The notes under the pieces were generated by a model. The model did not search any database. It saw only the letters and a list, made by a program, of their open reading frames with translations, and had not been told where the DNA came from. DNA of 37,070 nt from Acidobacteriota bacterium (GTDB lineage: Bacteria > Acidobacteriota > UBA4820 > DSQY01), in NCBI GenBank assembly GCA_021778515.1, contig JAJYCJ010000022.1, positions 1-37,070 on the forward strand, given 5' to 3'. The position numbers and the translations under genes are program-made. Below, one piece after another: positions 16,694 to 23,167 of the stretch. How positions within the stretch are numbered: the stretch's first letter is position 1; each line of letters opens with the position of its first letter.

Positions 16694-17583
16694 TTCCCTC
16701 GGCGCTGGAACGGTGGGGCCCCTCCGTCGAGACGGCCCTGCAGGCCATCCTACCCCCCGAGGAACAAGAGCCGGTGGAGCTTCACCGGGCCATGCGCTAC
16801 AGCGTCCTGGCGGCAGGCAAGCGCCTGAGGCCCATCCTGGCCCTCTGCGCCTACAGGGCCTGCGGGGGGGATGACCCCGAATCCGTCCTGCCCGCCGCCG
16901 CGGCGTTGGAACTCTTCCACACCTATAGCCTCATCCACGACGACCTGCCCTCCATGGATGACGACGATCTCCGGCGGGGGCGCCCCTCCAGCCACGTGGT
17001 CTTCGGCGAGGCGGTGGCCATCCTGGCCGGGGACGCCTTGCAGACCCTGGCCTTCCAGGTCCTCGCCTCATATCCGGCGGGCGCCCGCCTCTCGGCGCGG
17101 CGGACCCGGGTCTGTCGCGAAATGGCGCTCGCGCTGGGCTCCGTCGGCATGGCCGGTGGACAGGTTCTCGACCTCCGCCTGACGGGAAGCGGCGGCGGAG
17201 TCTCGGCCGACGACCTGCTCCGCGTACACCGGCTCAAGACCGGCCGATTTCTGGAGGCGGCCCTCCAGTCGGGGGCATTCTGGGCGGGGGCCAGAACACG
17301 AGAACGACAGGCCCTTCTCTCCTACGGGCGAGCCATGGGACTGGCTTTCCAGATCGTGGACGACATCCTGGACGTCACGGCCACGTCGGAAGCGCTGGGA
17401 AAGACCGCAGGAAAGGATGCGGCTCAGGGCAAAGCGACCTTCCCGGCCCTGTGGGGCATCGAAGAGTCAGAGCAAGAGGCCCAGCGGCTCCTGTCCGAGG
17501 CGTTGCGCGCGCTGGCTCCCCTGGGACCCGACAGCCAGGAGCTGAGAGAGCTCGCCCATTTCATCGTGAATCGCGGCCGATGA
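16690..17583 (+). CDS. ispA: polyprenyl (farnesyl/geranyl) diphosphate synthase
   Basis: A 297-residue trans-prenyltransferase. It has GKRLRPIL near residue 38, the first aspartate-rich motif as DDLPSMDDDDLRRGRPSSH (about 81-99), GDALQTLAF, and the second motif in FQIVDDILDVTA near 218. It condenses IPP with DMAPP or GPP in the cytoplasm to supply isoprenoid precursors for undecaprenyl carriers and quinones. Size and motif spacing fit IspA-type short-chain synthases. It is coupled by ATGA to xseB and to tlyA; dxs, which often sits between ispA and tlyA, is absent. Confidence 0.93.
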   Translation: MIPSALERWGPSVETALQAILPPEEQEPVELHRAMRYSVLAAGKRLRPILALCAYRACGGDDPESVLPAAAALELFHTYSLIHDDLPSMDDDDLRRGRPSSHVVFGEAVAILAGDALQTLAFQVLASYPAGARLSARRTRVCREMALALGSVGMAGGQVLDLRLTGSGGGVSADDLLRVHRLKTGRFLEAALQSGAFWAGARTRERQALLSYGRAMGLAFQIVDDILDVTATSEALGKTAGKDAAQGKATFPALWGIEESEQEAQRLLSEALRALAPLGPDSQELRELAHFIVNRGR

Positions 17584-18326
17584 AGGTCAGGGCGGACCGG
17601 CTTTGCGTGACCCGGGGACTGACCGAGACCAGGGAGCGAGCCCGAGCCCTCATCATGGCCGGGGCCATCTACAGCGGCGAGGTGCGAATCGATAAGGCCG
17701 GCCAGCTGCTGAATGAGGAGGCGCCCCTGACGCGGCGGAGCAATCCCTGCCCCTACGTCAGCCGCGGCGGACTAAAGCTGGAAGCGGCCTTGCGGCACTT
17801 CTCGCCGCCCGTAGAGGGCGCCGTTTGCGCCGACATCGGCGCCTCCACGGGGGGCTTCACCGACTGCCTCCTGCGCTGGGGCGCGGCCAGGATCTACGCG
17901 GTGGATGTGGGGCACGGGCAGCTCCACTATTCCCTGCGCAACGACCCGAGGGTGGTCGTCAGGGAGGGAGTGAATGCCCGCTACTTGCCGGAGGGTTTCT
18001 TCCCCGAACCCATTCGGCTCGTGGTCGTGGATGCCTCGTTCATCTCCCTGCGCCTGCTCCTCCCGGCGGTCCTGTGCAGCGCGCCGCACGCCGAGATCCT
18101 GGCTCTCGTAAAGCCCCAGTTTGAAGCCGGTCGCGGCAGCGTGGGCAAGGGAGGCGTCGTCCGAGACCCCGAAATCCGGGCTCGCGCCGTGCAATCCATA
18201 TGCGCCGCCGCCGAAGAGTTGGGCTATACTGCGGTGGGTAGCCTGGAGAGCCCCGTCAAGGGCCCCAAAGGCAACGTGGAGTTTTTCGTTTTCCTGCGTC
18301 CGGCCCATCGCCCGGGGGAACCGTGA
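17580..18326 (+). CDS. tlyA: TlyA family rRNA 2'-O-methyltransferase
   Basis: 248 residues: an N-terminal S4 RNA-binding domain (MKVRADRLCVTRGLTETRERARALIMAGAIYSGE, about 1-60), then a SAM-dependent methyltransferase with CADIGASTGGFTDCLLRWGA as motif I (about 82-101) and AVDVGHGQL. The C-terminal block is LVKPQFEAGRGSVGKGGVVRDPE. TlyA enzymes 2'-O-methylate 16S and/or 23S rRNA; in mycobacteria this affects capreomycin susceptibility. The older name hemolysin A is misleading. It overlaps nadK by GTGA. Confidence 0.92.
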   Translation: MKVRADRLCVTRGLTETRERARALIMAGAIYSGEVRIDKAGQLLNEEAPLTRRSNPCPYVSRGGLKLEAALRHFSPPVEGAVCADIGASTGGFTDCLLRWGAARIYAVDVGHGQLHYSLRNDPRVVVREGVNARYLPEGFFPEPIRLVVVDASFISLRLLLPAVLCSAPHAEILALVKPQFEAGRGSVGKGGVVRDPEIRARAVQSICAAAEELGYTAVGSLESPVKGPKGNVEFFVFLRPAHRPGEP

Positions 18327-19210
18327 GCCCGAATCCCTCCCTGGTCGTCGGTATCGCAGCCAAGCCTTTGCCGCAGCAGGTCCTTCCGCTGCTGAACGAG
18401 CTGCAGGACTGGCTGGCGAAGCGACGCATCTCCTTCCTATTGGACCATGAGGCGGCGCGGATGACCCGAAGGGCGCAGGGTCCGCCTTCCCTCTCCAGGG
18501 AGGACTTGGCCCGTCAGGCAGATCTCCTGGTGGTCCTGGGGGGCGACGGCACTCTGCTCTCGGTGGCCCGGCACGCCAATCACCGCGAGGTACCGATCCT
18601 CGGCGTCAACCTCGGCTCCCTGGGATTTCTCACCGAAATCGGGACGGAAGAGATGTTCACCGCGCTCGAAGCCTACTTCGACGGGAAGACGAGCGTCCAA
18701 AAGCGCATGCTGCTCAGCGTGCGCCTGCTTCGCGGGGAACGGATTCTCGCGAGGTACCAGTGCCTCAACGATGTGGTCGTGACGAAGGCGGCGCTCGCCC
18801 GGATAATCCATCTTCGGGTTGGGGTGGGCGGCACGTGGCTTACCGACATGCGCTCCGACGGCCTGATCGTGGCCACTCCCACGGGGTCTACGGCCTACAA
18901 CCTGTCGGCGGGCGGCCCCATCCTCGTCCCTGGAATGAACGGAATCATCCTGACGCCCCTGTGCCCTCACACCCTGACCATGCGCCCGCTGATCGTGGAC
19001 GGCAAAGCAGAAATCGAGGTGACCCTCCTTCAGGAATCGGAGCAGGTGTACATGACTGGCGACGGCCAAGTCGGCAGTCCCATGCAGGCGGGAGATCGGG
19101 TTGTCATTCGAAGCGCCCGCCACCACGTAAACCTCATCCTGAGCCCCCGGCGCCAGTTCTTCGGGCTTCTCCGTGAGAAGTTGGGTTGGGGATCCGGCTA
19201 TCAGGGATAG
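18323..19210 (+). CDS. nadK: NAD kinase
   Basis: A 295-residue ATP-NAD kinase that makes NADP+. The catalytic GGDGTLLSVARH (about residues 74-85) is intact. NLGSLGFLTEI, the LNDVVVTKA segment (usual NE is ND here) and the beta-sandwich SDGLIVATPTGSTAYNLSAGGPI follow. GTG 18323 overlaps the tlyA stop. It is the last gene of the 11.3-19.2 kb run; no clear intrinsic terminator is seen before the next promoter 29 bp later. Confidence 0.95.
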   Translation: MSPNPSLVVGIAAKPLPQQVLPLLNELQDWLAKRRISFLLDHEAARMTRRAQGPPSLSREDLARQADLLVVLGGDGTLLSVARHANHREVPILGVNLGSLGFLTEIGTEEMFTALEAYFDGKTSVQKRMLLSVRLLRGERILARYQCLNDVVVTKAALARIIHLRVGVGGTWLTDMRSDGLIVATPTGSTAYNLSAGGPILVPGMNGIILTPLCPHTLTMRPLIVDGKAEIEVTLLQESEQVYMTGDGQVGSPMQAGDRVVIRSARHHVNLILSPRRQFFGLLREKLGWGSGYQG

Positions 19211-19239
19211 GGTACGCCGCCCCTTCCTCCCCCTTAATC

Positions 19240-19268
19240 TTGACCTGGTTAACCATTGGTTGTACACT
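19240..19268 (+). promoter_or_regulatory. sigma70-type promoter of the DUF1573 gene with operator-like dyads in its spacer
   Basis: TTGACC (19240-19245) and TACACT (19263-19268) are 17 bp apart. The spacer contains a perfect 10-bp palindrome TGGTTAACCA (19246-19255), and AACCATTGGTT (19251-19261) is a second dyad that shares bases with it. A repressor bound here would sit directly between the two promoter elements. Confidence 0.65.
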
Positions 19269-19296
19269 TCGACGCGATTAGATTGGAGGTTCTGAC

Positions 19297-20400
19297 ATGA
19301 GGCATTTTAGGTTGCTCCAACCGGCCGCCGTTCTCGCCCTTTCGCTGCCGCTCCTCGTCACCGGAATGGCCGTGGCCCAGACCCCTCAGCCCAGTGTCAA
19401 AGTTGTCCCGGTCACCAAAGTGGCCGCATCCCCCCAGGCCCCCAAGGCGGAAGCCAAGGCCGCACCGGAGGCATCCCCTGAAGCCGTCCTCAAAGAGATG
19501 AATTTTGACGCCGGCTCGGTGAGCCGGGGCGACATCATCAAGCACGACTTCCCGGTGGAGAACAAGGGCAAGGGGGTACTCGAAATCACCCACGTCCAGC
19601 CCTCCTGCGGGTGCACGGTGACGCAGTGGGACCACGCGATCCAGCCTGGCAAGTCCGGGGTCATCACGGCCTCGGTCAACACCGCCGCCTTTACGGGCCC
19701 CATTTACAAGACCATTTCCGTGGCCACGAACGACCCCAAGATGAGCAACTTCCAGCTCACCATCAAGGCCAACGTGAAGACCGTCCTGCAGGTGAGCCCG
19801 AGCGAAAACGCCCAGTTCGGGCTGGTCTTCACCGGACAAAAGGAGGAGAAGGATTTCACCATCACCTCCAACGATGGCGAGCCCTTCACCATCACCTCGG
19901 TGCAATCTCAGGACCCCAATCTGCAGTACAACCTGGAATCTGCGAAGGACCACAAGTCGGCCACCTTCAAGGTGATGCTTCCCTCCGACCATCCCACGGG
20001 TCCCATCATGGGCCGATTCACCCTCACGACGACCCATCCCAAGGTGCCCATCCTGAACATCAACGTATTCGGGACCATCCGGGATCCCATGATGGTGATC
20101 CCCCAGGAGGTGGTCTACTACGGCCTGAGCAAGAGCTACGTGGACGAGCACCCCGATGACGCCTCACTGAACAAGGTCATCACCATCGCCTACGACCAGA
20201 ACCCCGACCTCGAGATCACCAAGGTGACCTCGTCCCTGCCCAACCTGGAGACTTCGGTCGAGACCCTGCAACCCAAGCAGCGTTACAGCATCAAGCTCCA
20301 CCTCAAGCCGCCCGTCAAGCTGGGCGACTTTCAGGGGACCGTGACGATCGAGACCAACAAGAAGACCATCACGGTGCCGGTGCGGGGCAAGATCTTCTAG
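19297..20400 (+). CDS. secreted DUF1573 (ASH-like Ig-fold) protein
   Basis: 367 residues with a signal peptide (1-27, ending VAQ), a Pro/Ala/Lys linker and a first domain carrying the DUF1573 hallmark HVQPSCGCTVTQW (about residues 100-112). A GPIYKTISVATNDPKMSNFQLTIKANV closing strand follows. Residues 170-367 contain two more Ig-like domains (VLQVSPSENAQFGLVFTGQKEEKDFTI; EVVYYGLSKSY to VPVRGKIF). The fold resembles the ASPM-SPD2-hydin group. The CGC cysteines suggest a periplasmic disulphide or metal. Function unknown. It stands alone between its own promoter and a strong terminator. Confidence 0.85.
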   Translation: MRHFRLLQPAAVLALSLPLLVTGMAVAQTPQPSVKVVPVTKVAASPQAPKAEAKAAPEASPEAVLKEMNFDAGSVSRGDIIKHDFPVENKGKGVLEITHVQPSCGCTVTQWDHAIQPGKSGVITASVNTAAFTGPIYKTISVATNDPKMSNFQLTIKANVKTVLQVSPSENAQFGLVFTGQKEEKDFTITSNDGEPFTITSVQSQDPNLQYNLESAKDHKSATFKVMLPSDHPTGPIMGRFTLTTTHPKVPILNINVFGTIRDPMMVIPQEVVYYGLSKSYVDEHPDDASLNKVITIAYDQNPDLEITKVTSSLPNLETSVETLQPKQRYSIKLHLKPPVKLGDFQGTVTIETNKKTITVPVRGKIF

Positions 20401-20426
20401 GAGACTAGGGCGAACGCTCGGATGCG

Positions 20427-20458
20427 AAAGGGCCGGAGGCGCTTGCCTCCGGCCCTTT
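20427..20458. terminator. bidirectional intrinsic terminator
   Basis: GGGCCGGAGGC (20430-20440) pairs perfectly with GCCTCCGGCCC (20445-20455) around GCTT, flanked by AAA on the left and TTT on the right, with GTTCTT following. It lies between the convergent DUF1573 and efp genes and can terminate both. Confidence 0.88.
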
Positions 20459-20492
20459 GTTCTTCCACTTTTTGTCGGTGAGAGGACACCGA

Positions 20493-21053
20493 TCACCCTC
20501 GTTCGCGATATTGGCCGGACCTCGTATCCACGACGATCTTGTCTCCGACGTTGAGGTGAAAGGGGACGCTGACCACGGCGCCGGTGTCGCACTTGGCCGG
20601 CTTCCCCCCCGAAACGGTATCCCCCTTGAAGCCCGGGTCCGTGTCCACGATGGTCAGTGTGACGAAGTTCGGAAGCTCCACGCCCAAAGGCACGCCGTCG
20701 TGCAGGAGGACGCTGACCTCCGTGTTCTCGGTGAGGTAATTGACCGCGTCCCCCACCACATCTTCCCCGATCGTGACCTGCTCGTAGGTCTGTTGGTCCA
20801 TGAAGTAGAAGGCGGACTCCTCGCGATAGAGAAACTGCATCTTGGATTCCTGGGTTTCGGCCGTTTCTACCTTGTCCCCCGCCTTGTACGTCTTCTCGAT
20901 GACCTGCCCGGTGCGCAGATTCTTGACGCGGGCCCGCGCGAAGGCCGATCCCTTCCCAGGCTTGACGTGGTCCACGTCCACGACGACGTAGGCCACACCG
21001 TCGATGAGCAGTTTAACCCCCTTGCGAACCTGGTTGCTGACGATGAATCCCAT
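20493..21053 (-). CDS. efp: elongation factor P
   Basis: A 186-residue EF-P, which helps ribosomes through consecutive prolines. The three beta-barrel domains are recognisable: the N-terminal domain with the functional loop HVKPGKGSAF, the middle ELPNFVTLTIVDTDPGFKGDT and the C-terminal VSVPFHLNVGDKIVVDTRSGQYRERG. The modified lysine falls at residue 34, as in E. coli, so a lysine-type modification is possible. GGAGGAAG precedes the ATG. It starts only 22 bp after the roadblock stop, making it the last gene of the pilus operon, an unusual place for efp. Confidence 0.96.
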   Translation of the reverse strand: MGFIVSNQVRKGVKLLIDGVAYVVVDVDHVKPGKGSAFARARVKNLRTGQVIEKTYKAGDKVETAETQESKMQFLYREESAFYFMDQQTYEQVTIGEDVVGDAVNYLTENTEVSVLLHDGVPLGVELPNFVTLTIVDTDPGFKGDTVSGGKPAKCDTGAVVSVPFHLNVGDKIVVDTRSGQYRERG

Positions 21054-21075
21054 GCGACTTCCTCCAGTATTGTTG

Positions 21076-21432
21076 CTAGGCGAGAACGGCGGTGAACTCG
21101 TGCAGGAGACGCAGGACCTCGAACCTCACCCTCCCGGTCAGTTCGAAGGGCTCCGTCACAACGAGCAGAAAGACCCCTCCCGCCAAGTCATACAGCATAA
21201 CGTTATGCACTCTGGTCCGGATGCAGACCTCGGTCGGCTTGCCGAGCTCGCTTTCCTTCTGGAGGCGCTCCATCGTGCGGAGGATTCCATTCATCTCCGC
21301 TCCCAGGACATCCATGGGGAAGCTGGCATGGGGCGCGTGGCTCTCCACCTCGATGCCGTCCTCACCCACCACGCTCACGGACCTCAGCCCGGGGATGGTC
21401 TGCTCCAGGCGAGTAAAGAGCTGTTCAAACAT
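21076..21432 (-). CDS. roadblock/LC7 domain protein (MglB-like fold)
   Basis: 118 residues covering one roadblock/LC7 domain: an initial helix (FEQLFTRLEQTIPGLRSVSVVGEDGIEVES), the VLGAEMNGILRTMERLQKE helix and closing strands (HNVMLYDLAGGVFLLVVTEP, then a helix to the end). Proteins of this fold dimerise and regulate small Ras-like GTPases; MglB sets pilus and motility polarity in Myxococcus and Thermus by acting on MglA. No MglA GTPase is in the window. It overlaps the TPR gene by 8 bp and precedes efp. The fold call is good; the MglB-like role is inference from context. Confidence 0.75.
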   Translation of the reverse strand: MFEQLFTRLEQTIPGLRSVSVVGEDGIEVESHAPHASFPMDVLGAEMNGILRTMERLQKESELGKPTEVCIRTRVHNVMLYDLAGGVFLLVVTEPFELTGRVRFEVLRLLHEFTAVLA

Positions 21433-22630
21433 ATCCCTCCTCCCTGACCCGGCGCAACCATTTCTCGAGTGCCAGCACGCGCTTGCGCCGGAGAGCCCTC
21501 TGGACGTCCTCCTGGTGGACCGGCGGGCTCTCCTCCGGCTGTGCGCCGGCCATTCGCTGCATCAGCAAGCGGATCCTTTCTCGGACCTCCTGGTTCTCCG
21601 GGTCCTTGATCAGGATGCGCTGGTAGACTTCTATCGCCTTCTCGGGGAAGCCCTGCGCCTCGTAGAGGGCCGCGAGCGTGACGGTATTGAACCCACCCTC
21701 CACCTGTTCCGCGGGTTCCGCGGGTTCCGCGGGTTCCTCGATCGCATCCTGCAGCGCCCCGGTCTCCGGTCCGGCCATGGCCGGCGGCCCGGGGGCCGCT
21801 ACCGAGCGGGTCTCGTCCACGACAGCCTCGGCGGGCGGAGACTGCAGGACTTCCCGTTCGAATGAGGCCGTAGCAACGTCCCAGTCGTCCTGGGTTCCCG
21901 AATCCCCATCCCAGAGCCGGTCCTTCTTCTCGTCCTTCTCGGAAGCCAAGCCCTGCTTCTCCTCCAGGGAAGGCGGTGCCGCTTCCTCCGGCGCGTCCGT
22001 CCCCGCGCTTCCTGGGACTTTCTCGATGGCCGAAGAATCTCGACCGGCGGTGGCATCCACCTCGGGTTCGGGGGTGGGATTCTCCCCGCCACCGTCGGCC
22101 CCGGGCGGCTCGCCTCCCGTGATCCCGTCGGGTGTCCGCGAGCCCTCATCGGCCTCATCACGGACCGCCCGGGGGGGGACCGGCTCCCCTGCCGTAGCCT
22201 GCTCATGCACCCCCGCGCCTGCGGCCGGTTCAGGCTCGCTCGCGAGTTGGGCCAGTTTCTCGGCTACGCCAGGCCGCCCCGGATCGAAGAGGTCGACAAT
22301 TTGGAAGTGGCGCCGCGCCCTCTCTTTATCGCCTTCCAGCAGATAAATGTCCGCCGCCAGGTGGTTCGCGGGCACATTGTCGGGTAGGGCCAGCAGGACC
22401 CGCTCCACCATCTCCCGGGCCTGCGCCACCTCGCCCTTCGCCAGATAGGCCTGGGCCAGCAGAATCCTGGCAGGCCAGCGTGTCGGATGGAGGGCCAGGC
22501 CCTTCTCGCAAAGGGCCTGCGCCTCGTCGATACGGCCCACCTTTTGGTACTCCCTGGCCAGCTCGAAGAATAGCCGGATCTTGGGATCCCGGCTGACCTC
22601 CTTTTCCAAATCAGCCAGGGACATCGGCAT
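21425..22630 (-). CDS. TPR protein of the pilus operon
   Basis: 401 residues. Residues 1-130 are tetratricopeptide repeats (FFELAREYQKVGRIDEAQALCEKGLALHPTRWPARILLAQAYLAKGEVAQAREMVERVL, then two more). A long acidic, Pro/Glu/Ala-rich and probably disordered linker follows (about 135-320). One last TPR-like pair lies near 325-360 (VTLAALYEAQGFPEKAIEVYQRILIKDPENQEVRERI). No signal peptide or membrane helix is seen, so it is likely cytoplasmic. This two-ended TPR layout with a disordered middle suggests a scaffold. Its ATG shares one base with the lipoprotein stop (TGATG), so it is translationally coupled. Confidence 0.8.
   Translation of the reverse strand: MPMSLADLEKEVSRDPKIRLFFELAREYQKVGRIDEAQALCEKGLALHPTRWPARILLAQAYLAKGEVAQAREMVERVLLALPDNVPANHLAADIYLLEGDKERARRHFQIVDLFDPGRPGVAEKLAQLASEPEPAAGAGVHEQATAGEPVPPRAVRDEADEGSRTPDGITGGEPPGADGGGENPTPEPEVDATAGRDSSAIEKVPGSAGTDAPEEAAPPSLEEKQGLASEKDEKKDRLWDGDSGTQDDWDVATASFEREVLQSPPAEAVVDETRSVAAPGPPAMAGPETGALQDAIEEPAEPAEPAEQVEGGFNTVTLAALYEAQGFPEKAIEVYQRILIKDPENQEVRERIRLLMQRMAGAQPEESPPVHQEDVQRALRRKRVLALEKWLRRVREEGYV
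21708..21737. repeat. 9-bp tandem microsatellite in the TPR linker
   Basis: The unit TTCCGCGGG repeats three times plus a partial TTCC. On the coding strand it encodes a Glu-Pro-Ala repeat in the disordered linker. Copy number may vary between strains without changing the frame, since the unit is 9 bp. Confidence 0.7.
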
Positions 22631-23160
22631 CAGTAGTTCCCGATATTGAAGATGTAGTGGCCCTTGATCGTTTGGGGGTAGCCGTCCTTGTTGCGGTGGG
22701 TCCTAAAGACCACCTGCGCCTTGATGCTGGCCGTATCGGAAGTTCCCAGGAACCCCATGGCGTTTTCCCTGAGGTAGGTATCGGTGACCAGCGTGACCGG
22801 TATGCGACCGTTCACCCCGGGCGTCACCTTCGTGCCCACGTGCTTCGTATCCGGATCCGGCAGCGCGATGAGATGGTGGCCCGGGTCGCTCAAAAGGGTG
22901 TAGGAGATCTCATAGCTGTCTATCGTCCATGCATCCGAGGGAATCATGGACAGGCCCTGGTCGGTCAGCTTGATGTAGAAGACGAAGTAGGCTAGGTGAG
23001 AGGTGGGCGGGTTGACGGATACGTTTGTGGTCGGCGGGCTCGCACCCTCCAGCAAGAGTTCGGCCTGGGGCTGTAAATGCTTATTCTGGCCACACCCCAG
23101 AAGTGTGGCCAGAATGAGCGAACTCAGGAATCCGATCCAGAGCGATCTTTTTTTTTTCAT
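22630..23160 (-). CDS. pilus-operon lipoprotein of unknown function
   Basis: 176 residues with a signal ending in a lipobox (LATLLGCGQ; lipidated Cys near residue 23). A beta-rich secreted domain follows (SHLAYFVFYIKLTDQGLSMIPSDAWTIDSYEISYTLLSDPGHHLIALPDPDTK to KAQVVFRTHRNKDGYPQTIKGHYIFNIGNY). I do not recognise the family. Placement right after pilQ suggests an outer-membrane partner of the secretin, comparable in position, not in sequence, to pilotins. It starts 7 bp after the pilQ stop, with TAGGAG upstream. The first codons contain an A10 run, and the signal-peptide region forms a perfect hairpin. Confidence 0.7.
   Translation of the reverse strand: MKKKRSLWIGFLSSLILATLLGCGQNKHLQPQAELLLEGASPPTTNVSVNPPTSHLAYFVFYIKLTDQGLSMIPSDAWTIDSYEISYTLLSDPGHHLIALPDPDTKHVGTKVTPGVNGRIPVTLVTDTYLRENAMGFLGTSDTASIKAQVVFRTHRNKDGYPQTIKGHYIFNIGNY
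23083..23115 (-). other. 13-bp perfect hairpin inside the lipoprotein signal sequence
   Basis: ATTCTGGCCACAC (23083-23095) and GTGTGGCCAGAAT (23103-23115) are exact inverse copies with a 7-nt loop. On the mRNA it covers the codons from ILATLLG to CGQN. It begins about 50 nt after the pilQ stop. Stems this long and perfect are rare by chance in coding DNA; it may be an RNase III or RNA-processing site, or an attenuator separating pilM-Q from the downstream genes. Confidence 0.6.
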
Positions 23161-23167
23161 CCGGCTC

